Source: Adineta steineri (lineage: Eukaryota; Rotifera; Eurotatoria; Adinetida; Adinetidae). From it: 64,000 nt of DNA. Positions within the stretch are counted from its first letter, which is position 1. Every line of letters begins with the position of its first letter. The notes under the pieces were generated by a model. The model saw nothing but the letters and a program-made list of their open reading frames with translations, did not search any database and had not been told where the DNA came from. Of the stretch, positions 12,144 through 24,649 are shown piece by piece. The position numbers were made by a program, and so were the translations under genes. The stretch covers positions 690,683 to 754,682 of the forward strand of contig CAJNOI010000017.1 of the NCBI GenBank assembly GCA_905250115.1. The letters are read 5' to 3'.

Positions 12144-14332
12144 TCATGCGCATTCGGCATCATCTGCCTCTTGGATGGCATGACGATGATTTTGAAAATG
12201 AACAGTACATACAACAATAAGAAGAATTAAAACCATTAATGTTACCAATGCATATGTATAAGCGACACTAATTAAAGTTAAGACATAAACATTTTTTGTA
12301 CACCAATGTTCTGGATCTTCTGTTGTTTGTTCATAACTTGGTATACGATAACGATAGATTATATGATTACCATATATAAACCAAACAATAAGAATTAGTG
12401 TTGTAAGAACATCCATAAATGTCTAAAGAATTCAAAAATATCATATTAATAATTATACGTGCATGATATCGATAAGTTATAGTTAGTAACAAAAAAAAGC
12501 TTATATTAATTAGAATAATATGAAAACGTGCTTTTATATACGATATAGTTAGTTATAGAAATAAGATTATTCGTTTATATGGTTATAAAAAATATTTCTT
12601 TACCAAGATATACAAAATAAAATCTCGGGAATATTTTTTTTTAGATAATCAATCACAATCTGGATAAGATCTATAATTATTTACTTATATAAACGAAAAA
12701 ATACAGAGATTTATTTAATTGTAAAAGTTAATTTTTCTTCGGCATTAAATTAAATCTTTCGAGATATCGGCGATTTCATAATTAATTCTACTCTTAAAAT
12801 CTCGTTTTTATTGTATTTTCTCGACAAAATATATTTGTCAATTGTAATTATTGAAATACATGAATCAATAAATGAGACCTGCTTTGTAAATGATTAATTA
12901 TCATTATCTATTTCTAGTTTCTTTCAGGTCAAGTTAAGTGAGCTCCAAATTTGAAGTTTACGAGTTTCAAGTGTTTCGACACTCTGTAGCTTGTATTTCT
13001 TGAGCATTACTAGTCGATTCAGCACAGTTCAGAACAGAGAACTGCGGAATCGAGCTTTTTTATTCCGATTCCGACTCCGACTTTGAAAAACCTTTTTATA
13101 ATGTAGCCATTAGAGAATTACGGAGTCGGGCTTTTTTATTTCAGCTCCGATTCCGACTCCATCGGAATCGGGTTTCGGAGGGCAGTGCAGTTCTCTAGTC
13201 CAGAGTATCTATTAGAGCAATCAAAAACAGATAATTACAGTTTTCAGGTAGAGTTTTTCTCTAAAACTTAGACATCCGTAAACTCCAAATTTGGAGCACA
13301 CTTAACTTGACATTTCTTTCAAGAGTTCAATCGTTGTATTATATTCTCATCTCTATCGAATGGAAACATTTAAATTTCTTATTGTTTAATTATTAATAGA
13401 ATTTCTGGTATATAGAACAAAATATTAACTGACTAGTTATTGAAACAATTTAATTATGATATTATTTTTGAATAAAAATATCTCTCAAGAGATTTCTTTC
13501 TTATTTTTCTAATTATCTATTGTGTAAGATACACTTCGTGTCAAAATATTCTATAAGATAATTAAATAAGACAACAAAAATATTTTTTTAGAACTTTCTC
13601 TTTCCATATTCTCTAAATCGAATATTTAATCAACTTAATCTCTGGAGTCTAGAGGAATCTCAAAAGAGAATTCATATTTTTTTGTTGTCTATAAACAAAT
13701 CATCATAAAAGATTAGGTTTTATTTTTATATTGCTCAATAAACTATACCGATCCATTATTCGTATCAGTTGCTTCTTCTTCAGCTGGTCCACGACGACGA
13801 TTATATTGTTTGTAAAGTACTTGAAGTAATTTAAGCGATGCTATTGCACCGCCAACAAGTACAAAAACTGGAATATTTCGATTTAATGGACATTCTTCTA
13901 AATTTGATATACCTGGAGAAAAAAAATTAACTAAATTCATTTTGAATGAAAATCTTACCAACACCAATCATAATCAAGGGTAAAACAAGAGATACAGCAA
14001 ATACAAATGAAGCTGTTTCTAAATAGAAATATGAAAAGAAAATGATTGATATTCCTAATTTTGTTTACTTGTTTGCAGTAGAATTGAAGCTGTTTTTCGA
14101 GTAAATTCAAGGAAATGTTCTGAATCAGTATATTCTTCATATATACGAGAAAATACAGATATATTTGATTGACGATCTTTAAGTTCAGGAACAGACCATC
14201 GAGATGGATAAGCACCGGTATTTTCATCACCGAACTATAGCAAAAAAAATATGTATATATGCATATTAAAATAACAGTTTCTTTCAAAAAAAAACAATCA
14301 TCAAACTATTAATCTACCTGTTCATTAGCCAT
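12144..14332 (-). CDS. TMEM272-like four-pass membrane protein
   Basis: Five coding exons: 14332-14318 (only 15 nt), 14234-14069, 14018-13959, 13912-13749 and 12422-12144; 227 residues. Four membrane segments are visible: ~60-80 (FVFAVSLVLPLIMIGVG), ~88-108 (IPVFVLVGGAIASL), ~137-151 (VLTTLILIVWFIYGN) and ~180-205 (VLTLISVAYTYALVTLMVLI). The short extracellular motif EECPLNRNIP and the WFIYGN...HWCTKNVY segment match what I recall of the TMEM272 family. Function in that family is not known. The last intron (1.3 kb) contains a MITE. The gene converges on the Ig-superfamily gene, with stop codons 113 bp apart. Confidence 0.78.
12918..13321. mobile_element. MITE with 36-bp inverted repeats and 9-bp target duplication (MULE-like)
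   Basis: Element body 12927-13312 (386 bp). Left end GTCAAGTTAAGTGAGCTCCA and right end (reverse complement) GTCAAGTTAAGTGTGCTCCA continue for ~36 bp with about three mismatches. Flanks carry the 9-bp direct repeat TTTCTTTCA at 12918-12926 and 13313-13321. The 9-bp target duplication with longish inverted repeats suits Mutator-like elements. It has no coding capacity. It lies in the last intron of the TMEM272-like gene. Confidence 0.85.
13037..13196. repeat. Inner repeat nested in the MITE: TCCGATTCCGACTCC units
   Basis: Two related ~45-bp units 75 bp apart start with AGAGAACTGCGGAATCGAGC (13037) and AGAGAATTACGGAGTCGGGC (13112), each followed by a T tract and TCCGATTCCGACTCC. The block opens with AGAGAACTGC and closes with its reverse complement GCAGTTCTCT (13187-13196), so it may itself be a small inserted element. 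It is GC-richer than its surroundings. Confidence 0.7.
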
Positions 14333-17110
14333 TTGAAGTGTTTAGTTTCCGAATAAAATAGAGAAACTTACATACTTCATATAACATGACGGGTGTTAAC
14401 TCGTTCGTGTATAATAATACGGGATATGAAAATGGGATGAACTCAATGTTATTTTACTGTTTGTATGAGTATTTCTATTTAAAATCTGCTTATATATCTT
14501 AATACTAATATTGAATTCGTGTAAGATAATGTCAATGAAAATAGTAGATGCAACTTCTTCGTCTTCTTCTTCTTTTTTTGCTTGCCGTCGTTTATATTGG
14601 CGAACAAAAAAAAGTAATCATAATGTATCAGTCTTGAGAGGCGAACACATGCAATACAAGAGAAAATGAGTGAAAGAATAAGGAAAAGGAAGTGAGAACA
14701 TTGTTGATAGATTTTGATGAGGAAAAGACAGAGAGACCGAATTTACACGCATGCATCTTACTCATTAAGAACATAAATGATCGATAATAATTTTCTTTTC
14801 TTGGTCACATTCGCTTCTGCTGCTTCGATGGTATCTAAATGCATGACAAGTATCTTATTCTAAGATTGATATGTTTTCTTTTTCCGCTTGATTAGAAATC
14901 ATAATTAACTAGGATTTTACTTGTGAGTACCTCGCGTAAACCGGACATATTTCTCTCATCAAACATGCAATAATAATAAGCATCTTGACTAACTTACCTC
15001 TGTCATCTTTTTTTTCCTTTCAATAGTTTCTATATACACACTTATCTTGCTTGCATGTTTGATTTTGTCGACATAGACATGATTAGTAGAGCAATTACTC
15101 GGCAAAAAAGTAAAATACCATCAACAACAAAGTTGAAAATTCTTTTTTATTTTTTCTTACACTTATCATTTATTCATATGCACATACCTTACTATTATTG
15201 CCTTGTTGTTTTTTATGCTTGTCTGTTTGACTCATTGTAATATACCTCGACTATATATTCATAGATTGTCTTAATGTGTATATGAATTCATATACATTCC
15301 ATATATATATATATATATATTAAAAAAGAAAAAGTAATATATTAGAAAGGAAAAAAAGCCAAAAAAAAAAGTCAACAGGTAGTCAACTAAATTACAAATG
15401 TGTTTTTTCTTCTCTCTCGTGTTTTATATTGCTGATTGTTTTCCTCATTTTTTTTCGCCTATAATATTGATAATATTCTATTAAATTATGACACACTAAC
15501 ATAATAGATCCATATAATAAAGTAGTCACTCGTTTAGACAATAACTTTTTTCTATATTTTTGATAGAAGAATTTATATTCTATTAGCTAAAAAACATGAT
15601 TCGAAATGTATTTTAGTTATAGAATTAATTGTTGGCTTAAAACATCTGTATCCGTTAACCGGAAATAGACTACTTGAATATGTTCTCCCTAATGAATTCG
15701 TGTTAAGATAAAGAAAGAAAAAATATGTATATATATATAAATTAATTAATTGTTATTCTACAGACATATTTGATCTAATCGGATAATATTTTCGTGATTT
15801 GAATAAAAGATTAAAAATTGAATATTGATCAATATTTTAATACATATAGAATTAATTAATAAATTTCGATGTTGTCAGATAATAATCTCACTTATGACTG
15901 TTTGACAAGTACTCTAATAGAATAGTCGAACTTTTTAACTATAAAAAGTATCGAATTCCAGTTCATAGAATTAGCTGTTTTGTTAAATTCTTTAGAAAAC
16001 AGTATATTACTTTCTTTTAGAAAATAATTATTTAATATAATATATTATCAATTCTTGAGTCTAAATCGAGATCTCAACTATCATATTTTTTGCATGAGTG
16101 CTCTAAATAATACATATAAAGATTGGTCATTTGTAGAGCATACTTGAATTATTTATAGACCGTAGTCAAGCAATTTATAGGTTTCAGTTTAAGAAATATA
16201 TATCATAAATAATAGGTTCATTGTCAGAATCCTTTGTATATATATATATAACTAAAACTAGCGAATCTAATATATGTTAAGTATGACATTGCTATTAATA
16301 TTAAAATAGACTATTAGTTAGACATGATAAATCGAAAAATATTATCGATAGCTATGTGACTTAACGATCGAACATAAAACAAAACGTATGGATTTATATT
16401 GCACGAGAAACCGACGTGACTTCTAACCAAAGTTATAAGATCTTTCGAGACAAGAAAATTATGTGTTCGTATAGTAGCATTTTGATTATTCATTACTGTA
16501 TTATCTTTATCTTTATATAACCATAAGAGAAGTCTACGTTGATTCGTTGCATGATAGAATTTTATATTAATAAAGTTGTTTTCTATAAGAAAATATTGAT
16601 TTGTATACTTTTTGATAATGATTTGTTGTATTTGCCGTGAATGTGTACTAATAAATAAATAATATATTTAAGAATTAATTGTATGTCTAAATGTTAGTAG
16701 ATGAAATTTCAATTCTTATCTTGTTAGAACTTAGCGACGTACGCTATAGTCTATACAAATGTTACAAGTCATGATTTTATATTAACTTTTTTTGAAACCA
16801 TTCATGAACGAAAGAAAAGACTTCATAAATTCCATGACTGAAGTCTTAACTATCTTTCTCTTAGCTATTTGAATATATAAGAACTACTAAACATTAGTCT
16901 AAAAATAACATTCTGATTCGAAACTATAAAAGCTATGATCCAACAATTCTGTCTATTAGAATTAAATAAAAGAAATTTCTATTTACAATAAATTCAATAT
17001 TATAATTAACCATTTCTATATTTATTTTACATTTTAAATATCAAGTTTAATACATTGTTTTACTCCATACAATTAATAACAAAAAAAGAAAAAGAGAGTC
17101 ACATAATAAA
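14333..17110. other. Long AT-rich intergenic region
   Basis: 2.8 kb without a gene I can support. It holds (AT)n runs at ~15303-15320, 15730 and 16240, and purine/pyrimidine-rich patches. The open frame at 15055-15240 is Phe/Tyr-rich and has no domain. Confidence 0.5.
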
Positions 17111-17393
17111 TCAACGAGCATCATAAACAATTAATCGTTTTGTTCGTTTTTTATATAATATTCGATAACCACATTCCGTACCTATGTAAAAATAGAATAT
17201 AAATACTGGAAAAAGAATATTTTAATTGTAACATACATCGAATAACATCCGTAGGTTTCAATTCATTATCTTTATGACATTCACCACAAACATAAACCAT
17301 TGTTTTTGTTTGTAAAGGATTATTTGCTGTTGTTGTCATCATCGTTGATGATGATGGTGTCATAGATGGATCATGTATAGGTGTTTTATCCAT
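17111..17393 (-). CDS. POLR2K: RNA polymerase subunit RPABC4 (RPB12)
   Basis: Small zinc-ribbon subunit shared by RNA polymerases I, II and III. Exons are 17393-17237 and 17181-17111, giving 75 residues; the human protein has 58 and the excess is an N-terminal Ser/Thr/Met-rich extension. The zinc ribbon is intact: VCGEC near residue 37 and IRCTEC near 54 supply the four cysteines, and the end [13 protein letters not shown]...YDAR is diagnostic. The start codon is preceded by a pyrimidine tract and CAG (acceptor at 17398-17399), only four bases from the ATG. RPL36 lies 113 bp upstream on the same strand, so the two could share a promoter. Confidence 0.96.
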
Positions 17394-17506
17394 TTATCTG
17401 AAAAGAGAAAAAAAAATTTATTTTATATTATGATGTTTTATTTTTTCTTCTTTTTTTTCCCGGTTTTAATGAAACAACAAAGCAAAAACAAAAAAAAACA
17501 ATTATT

Positions 17507-17976
17507 TTATTTATGAGCTTTGCGTTGTGCAAGAATGGCAGCTTGAAGTTCATCACGTTTCTTCTTGGCACGTTGATGACTTCCTAACTAAAAAAAAAAT
17601 AATCAAGAATTAATACATTCATTTAATAGAATATATATATATTTTTTTTAATACATACACGTGCTTTGACATATTTAAATGCACGTTTATCTCGTCCAAC
17701 TTTCATTAATTCCATAGCACGACGTTCATATGGCATAAAACCAACAAGTTCACGAACAAGATCACGAACGAATTTAACACGTTTGCTTTTTTTCTTTAGA
17801 AAAAAGAAAAAATTAATAAAAATTTCTATTTAATATATAATTACTTGAGTGCGTCGTGTTGGTCGAATACGTTTTGTAACAAATTTTTCCAATTTACGAC
17901 CTTTATGAAGACCAGTTGCTATTTCATATTTAGGTGTAAATGCTTCTTTAGGAGGTTTAGCAACTTCACTAGACAT
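17507..17976 (-). CDS. RPL36: 60S ribosomal protein eL36
   Basis: Large-subunit ribosomal protein. Exons are 17976-17845, 17793-17659 and 17587-17507; 115 residues (human 105). Typical eL36 features are ATGLHKGRK near the start, [19 protein letters not shown] in the middle, then a basic C-terminus ([10 protein letters not shown]). The protein is highly basic as expected. A TTTTAG acceptor lies eight bases before the ATG (17985-17986). It is the upstream gene of a head-to-tail pair with POLR2K. The N-terminus ([13 protein letters not shown]) is longer than usual. Confidence 0.95.
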
Positions 17977-18857
17977 GATATTATCTAAAATAGTTGAATA
18001 TACAATTTTATAGTTACTCGATATTTCTATCCAACTAAATACAACGACGAGATTTTCATCTATCCACAGATTATTCTATGGACTATAGATATTTGTATTA
18101 TATTTTTTCATGAAAAATTAATAAATTTAAAATAAAAGATAATAAAATGAATTATTTTTAACGACTATTTTCAATCTATTAAGATAAAGGTTGAAATAAT
18201 ATTATTTCTATTGGTTAGTTCAATTGTTGTTATAGTTACGGATGAATCATTATTCAAGAATGAATGAGCGATCAGCATACAATGATGATGACTTCTCTAC
18301 AATCAAAGGCATTTATTTTAATAGTCGAATTAAATAAATTTAGCATTTAAAATATAAATTGAACGGTTTGTAATTCTGTGAATACATCTAATTACTTCAC
18401 TATATCGTAAAAAATTTATCTATTTAAATTAACGGGTATATAAACATCTAATATTGATTTTTCGATGATTTTCATCGGAAAATGCTTTTGTAGAAAAAAT
18501 ATTTCTAATCAGAAGACTGAGCTTAATAACTCCCTCATCGATTTTCTATAGGATAATTATATCCTAACTACTTGCAAATAGATTAGCCATAATACCGTGG
18601 AAATATCATTCATAATATCAGTTCGAGAACTTACAAAACTAGTTGAAAAGTATCTCATTGAATCAATACCTAAGGAAGATCATTATTGACTCCTATACGA
18701 ATGAATAGGCTTATTTTAATTCAGTCTTAAGCGTTCAGAATTCTAAAAGATTCTATCTCTAGAATGAGCTATCGGATGTTTTGCAACTAGCAGTTGATCT
18801 AATACTATTTGAAAAGAACGATAACAATGTGATATAATTTTCTTTCAGATAATAATC
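17977..18857. other. Divergent intergenic region between RPL36 and PIH1D1
   Basis: No gene seen. This 880 bp probably holds promoters for both divergent genes. Acceptor-like CTTTCAG at 18842-18848 sits just before the PIH1D1 start. Confidence 0.4.
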
Positions 18858-21800
18858 ATGCAATTAAATGAATTAGAAGGAGAAGATGAAGAATTTCAAA
18901 ACTTTCTTAAACAAGTATTTTTGAAATTTTGTTGAAAATATCATTTATAATTTTTTCAATGTAGGTAACATTATCGAAAAAATCTGATGAAACTAAACAA
19001 ACTCCAACTAATAATGATGAACGTCTTGCTATTAAACCTGAACCTGGTAAGAATGAACAAGAAAAATATTGGAGATAAACTTTTTGTTGATTTTAAATTA
19101 AGGCTGTTGTTTAAAAACTAAACGAATTGATGCTGAAACCAATGAAAAAGTCTTCATTAATGTTTGTACATCAACTCAAATAAATGCTCCAAGAGAAATA
19201 ACCGAAGAAGAACTTATTGAAATTGTTAAATCCGAAGATCCAGGAAGATATCGTGTACCAATTAGTTTGGGTGAACCCGTAGCTGATCTTGATAAACGTT
19301 TGTTTAATATTCGGTTCTATACTAAAAATAATCTATTTATTTAGATGGACAAGCTTGTATAATTTTTACCATAATTATACATCCTGATTTTTATCGTCGT
19401 GCTGAAACAAGTGAAACATTTAGGAATTTTTTACTTACGTTAATATATGAAGGCTTAGAAAATAAATATCCACAATTTAAACTTGATACTGGTAAGTCAA
19501 CTATTATTTTCCTCACTGTATTTTTCGTTTGGACAATACTCATACAAGGTTTTTTTGAAAAAAAAAGCATTAATAGCAATGTGTTAACAAAAAAATACGC
19601 ATAAAGAAAGAAAGAAAGAAAAAAAATGCACGATAGATACGTACATATGCTAGTGGACATATGTGAGAAAATAAACAAACGAAATGATCAATAATAACAT
19701 TATAGTAGTATATGTGTATAGATTGTGCATTGCATTGGAAAGAACAAATAGGGTTTTTTTTTCTTCGTCTTGCATGTCAAATAAATGTGAGTATCACAAA
19801 AGATTTCTGTTTTTATAGCCTTCGTTCTGTTCAGCTTTGAGTATCACATGAGTATGCACAAAAAAAAGAAAAAGAAAAACAAACAATATCACACTGGTGC
19901 TAATTTAAGACAATAAAAAAAAGAGAGATTCGGGAATAGAAATAGCAAAGAAAATGGACGGATTTGATAAAAAGAGAAAAACATATACAGTTGTGCATAT
20001 GAATAAACCTACTCATTAATATCACTCATATCATCAAGACTATTTTTTTCATCATGATCTTCATGATCATCAGATAAATGATTATTAATACCATTTGATA
20101 TACATGATGATGATGATTCACATTGATATTTTTGTATAGCAAGTTCAGTACGACGTTTTTCAATAGCAATACGTTCATTTTCACATTCATTAACTGCTAA
20201 TTGAATATCAAGATTTTTTCGTTCAATTATTAAACGTTCTTTATCATAAATAAGTCGTTGTGTTGTTAATTCAAGTGTACGTTTACGTTTAATTAATGAT
20301 TTATAACGAAGTGAATATTGTTGTTGATCATAGGATTTTGTTGAATTAGTAAATTGATTATTTTGTAATGTTTTTAAATGTTTACGTTGTTTATCTAATG
20401 TTCGTTTTGATACTTTTCCATTGCTTATATTTGTCATCGATGTTGCACATTGTTGTGATGGAAGAAATGATGAAAGTGATGTTGGTTGAAGACTTGTTGC
20501 TGGACTTGGAGAATTATCATCATTACCAAGTAGACTAGCACTTTCATCACCTGGTGAATCTAAGTGTCCATTCATACCATTGCCAATATCTGATGATGGT
20601 GAATCAATTTTATCGGATGACTAAAATAAATTCATTTCTCTTATGATTTTAATTAGAAATAATTATATGCTATTCTGAGTCGTTTCGGATGTAGATATTT
20701 AATGAGAAAATTTGATTTTATATATATTTATAGTTCACAAATTATCTTTTTTTTCTTCGAACTTTGTCATGCTTTTTACAAAAAAGAAGAAAAAGACATT
20801 TTTTTATGGGATTTATTTTGAATGGCGAAATAGAAAAGTAACACATGTTTTAGAATGAAAAAAAAATATGACTAATAATTTCGCAATCATTATGTAAGTG
20901 AATATGAGTAATAATTATTAACTGAAGCTGGGAAAAAAACAACTTTCTTATTTTTTTTAATAGATTTACTAACCTGTTCATTAAATGTTGTTTCATAATT
21001 ATTGTTACTTCCATTATTCATATTAGATTGTAATTGTAAAACTTGTTGATGATGTATTGCAGCAGCAACTGCAGCAGCAGCAAAATTAGGTGTTGTTGAT
21101 ATTGGTGCACGGCATATGGATAAAATTCGATTATATAAATTTATTTGTTTACTTGATACAGGCGTTGTTGAGCCAGCAGCTTGTGCTGCACGATAAGCAG
21201 CAGCTTCACGTTTCGCTTCACTTTGTAATTTTTTCCATTTACGTCGTACATCTTCAACAGTTCGTTCAACTTGTGGATATCTTGCATTAAGATTTTCAGT
21301 TATTCCTTTCCAAATAGCTTGTTTTTGTGCTATGACACTTTTTGATGCTTCACGTGAATGTAATAATTCTTTATATTGATCATATTGATCAACTATATTA
21401 AGAACTTCATGATCAGTAAAATTTGGTTTACGTCGACGGCCTACATGAAATGCATCTATCGAAGAATAATCTCCTGGTTGATCGTTCATATCGTTTTGTA
21501 TGTCGATGGATTTATAAAAGAATGTAATGTGGATAAGGGATAAGGAGAATGGCTCGATCTGTAATAGAGAAAGAGAGGTCGTCTCGAATGACGAGTCATA
21601 AAAAAAAAAAGTAATCGTAAGAGAGTCTAAACCAAATACGACATGACGGTGCACCGAGTAGGTAGACACGACGTGTGTTGTTGCTAGGCACCGATATTCT
21701 CTTCTTCGTGTTCTTTCTGTCTTTACATTGTGTAAGTAACTGAGAATGAGAGTATGAGTGAGAGCTATACTCTTAGAGTGTCCCACCGTTACCACGTAGT

Positions 21801-23586
21801 CATAGTTTTATTCATATTATTATTTCTCTTCTTCCTTTCTCCCTTTTCTTCTGCGTCCTTATTTTGTGCGTGCGTCTCCCTAATCCAGATATATATATAT
21901 ATAAATGCATTTTCGTCCCTTTCTTCATATGCACCGTCGTCTTTTTTTTTCAAAAAAAAACTGAGAAAAGTAAAAAAAAAAAAAAAAGAAAAACTTTGTT
22001 ATGGGTGGTGGTGTCTAGTACTATACTACTCTCACTTTCCGTACAACAATAACAAACCGGTGAAGTAAAAAAAAGAGTCGAAGAAGACGATGAAGAAAAA
22101 AAAAGTGGGCATACGATGAGGACAGGAAACGATCATAGGCCTGTTCAGGAGTTCGCTCAAGTGAGCCAAGTGAAATGAACATTAACGACACTTCTTTCTT
22201 CTTCTTTTTTATGCTACATACATGTTTCTTACAATAAATACAAAAAGTTCAAAAAAAATTTCTTGATACTTAACACTCGTCGAGTAGCAACAAATAAATG
22301 TCTCTTTTTTTTTTATTTATTTTAATCATTCAGACCTTCGTTCTATGCATGGAAAATGTTGTTTTTTTTTGACAGATGAATTACTTGTTCCTTTTTTTTT
22401 ACTTGCATCGTTGCTATCGATTATGCCTAATGTTTGCTGCAGCACTCGGGTGTCTCTGTTCTCTTTTCTTAGGTGTGTATTCTGCGATCAATTTACTCTT
22501 CTCTCAATTCCATGCACGTTAATCTCTACATATGTTGACATTAGAATATTACTTGCTTTTAACATAACTTTCAATCGGATCAACCGAGTGTAACACCGTG
22601 CTTGCTTATTGAAGCGTATTGACTAGTTTTACTATGACCTGATTATATGCATAGGTATATATATATATATATGTCTCTGTTTACTTTCTTTTTGTCGCTG
22701 AATCTTAACCGAAAGTCATCGTCATTTTCTCTCTCTCTCTCCCTTCTTTTTCTTTTTCTATACAACGATAGAACAGCAAAAAATAACTCGATTTGTCATT
22801 GTACTACCTTGGTTACAAATAAGTGATTTGCTTTATCTAAACTTATGAATGATAAGATAATCAAAAAAAACAAAATTCAATAAAAAACATAAAAAAAAAG
22901 ATTCACTCTAATTAATAAATAATTTCAGACTGGATCAAACTTAAACATCGTAAATATATGGGACAATTAACTGAACAATATATTCGAGTTCGTGCTAAAC
23001 CATTTATTGTCGAAGTTGATGATCAACAAACAAATAATATCGAACAAAAAATGTTCGTTAAATTCTAATTCCATATATCTATCAATTATTGATATATTTG
23101 CTTTTAGAGAAACAACTTCAATTGTTGAAAAAGGGTGTGTCCGATATTATGTCAAAATATAAAAAATATTCTTATGTATATATATAATATAGATCTATAC
23201 CAGAATATAAAATCATACGTGAACCCATTGAAGGTGATCCTGAATTTTTAATTATGGATATTCAATTACCGAAAGTAGTACGTTGATTCTAATATTTTTA
23301 ATAACGATGAAGAATGTTTTTATTTTTAATATAAATTATTTTATTAGAAATCTTCGAAAACAATAACACTAGATATTGGTTCCGATCGTATTGTCTTATC
23401 GACACGTTCAAATATCTATCATTTAGATATATGGTTACCAATTGATATTGATTCCGATGAATGTGGTGCACAATTTGATAAAGCTACTCATGTAAGAAGA
23501 ATCTATTTTTATTATTCATTTACAAGAGATATTTATTTTTCTAGATTCTAACAATAACAATGCCTGTTAAACATGATACAACATAG
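18858..23586 (+). CDS. PIH1D1: PIH1 domain-containing protein 1 (R2TP complex)
   Basis: Adaptor of the R2TP chaperone complex (with RPAP3 and RUVBL1/2), which assembles PIKK kinases, RNA polymerase II and snoRNPs through HSP90. Nine exons: 18858-18914, 18965-19046, 19103-19297, 19345-19491, 22929-23052, 23108-23134, 23193-23274, 23348-23491, 23545-23586; 299 residues against 290 in human. The PIH-N domain (residues ~45-200) has the typical KVFINVCTS, RVPISLGEP and HPDFYRR motifs and the basic KHRKYMG segment. The C-terminal CS-like domain includes IYHLDIWLPI and ends TITMPVKHD. Exon 6 is only 27 nt. Intron 4 is 3437 bp while the others are ~45-75 bp, and it contains an antisense gene. A CTTTCAG acceptor lies nine bases before the ATG. 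Confidence 0.92.
20009..21489 (-). CDS. Myb/SANT-like DNA-binding protein nested in PIH1D1 intron 4
   Basis: Two exons, 21489-20974 and 20620-20009; 375 residues. Residues ~18-110 are a Myb/SANT-like trihelix domain of the NAIF1/MSANTD type: RKPNFTDHEVLNIVDQYDQY, AIWKGITENLNARYP and VRRKWKKLQSEAKRE, with the regularly placed tryptophans. An Ala-rich run and an Asn-rich linker follow. The second exon encodes a Ser-rich part, then a long charged coiled coil (~270-330, YSLRYKSLIKRKRTLEL, ERLIIERKNLDIQL) and an acidic tail. Probably a nuclear transcription factor or chromatin protein, with the coiled coil for dimerisation. The open frame extends upstream to 21795, but only the ATG at 21489 leads straight into the domain. 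It lies wholly inside an intron of PIH1D1 on the opposite strand. Confidence 0.82.
21490..22928. other. Upstream region of the nested gene, rest of PIH1D1 intron 4
   Basis: Likely promoter of the antisense Myb/SANT-like gene. It contains (AT)n runs at ~21890 and 22655, poly-A/T tracts and a CTCTCTCT run near 22728. The open frame at 22345-22593 shows no domain and I do not call it. Confidence 0.4.
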
Positions 23587-24649
23587 AATGTTTTCTTGAA
23601 TCTATTGTTGATAACTAGTAAATAAATAAAATATGAATTTTCATTGTTAACATTCTTGTTCTTGAATCGAATAATTTATTTAAACTATTGCAAAGTTAAT
23701 GAATGCAATCTATAGATGTGTATAAACTATGTTGGAAAATTTCGAAATCAAAAACATAAGCTACAGATATATATTTAATATACTTTGATCGTGTTAGTTC
23801 ATTGCCGTTTTTGATAAAAAGAAATGTATGAAGTAGATATAATCTGTGGCCTTTATATCTTGTTTGTGTCATTGATATGAAGTTGATTATTATGACTCGT
23901 AAAAAATAAAACCTTCAAACTTCTTATAAAAAAATTTAAACTAAGCGATTAGTAGGTCATAATTATATTTTTTTGAAATTACAATAAAAATTTATTTTTT
24001 ATAATTAATTATCAAGATTTCAAGAAAACTAATCAATATTTCTATTTTTCTCCGGATATTAAAAATCAGACGAATAAATCATATACATCAATAAGAAATT
24101 GTAGTCAATAAATAATCGATCTATCATACTTAAATTCGCGTTGATCATAGAGATCGAGAATTACTTCTATAATCGTCATAAACTATGTATAGTATAAATC
24201 TCATGAGAACTTTATGAGGAAAAAAAATCCATCAGATAATAATTAGTTATTTCCGAACTAAAATTTACTTAATTAAATAAATTTATCTAGGAATTAATTA
24301 CGATAGTCTGATCTATTTTATGCTATCAAGTATTATAAGTATATAGTATTGTTATTTTTCATAGTGATGATGAACAACGACATCTCTGTTCAATGTCAAA
24401 AAAGAGTTTTTTTTTATTCTTCTTCATTTGAGGATTGGCTACTAATACTGAATATGGCTGAATGTTACTCAAAGTAAATGTCAAAGTCGTATGTATGGCA
24501 CATAATTATCTCTTGTGACATATTATTTTGATCGGATTAATACGAAGAAAAAGAAGAAAAAAAGTTTCTTTTTTTGTTACTATAGATATGATCTACATAT
24601 GTATTGATTATAATCATCATCATACATCATCATTTTCTCTATCAAGTGA
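23587..24649. other. Intergenic, AT-rich
   Basis: Downstream of PIH1D1 and upstream of the CUB/LDLRa gene. I see nothing beyond AATAAA-type poly(A) signals near 23620. Confidence 0.4.

Noticed and set aside
22345-22593. 82-codon frame in PIH1D1 intron 4
   Set aside because: Hydrophobic without a domain; lies in the upstream region of the antisense gene; no supporting splice structure.
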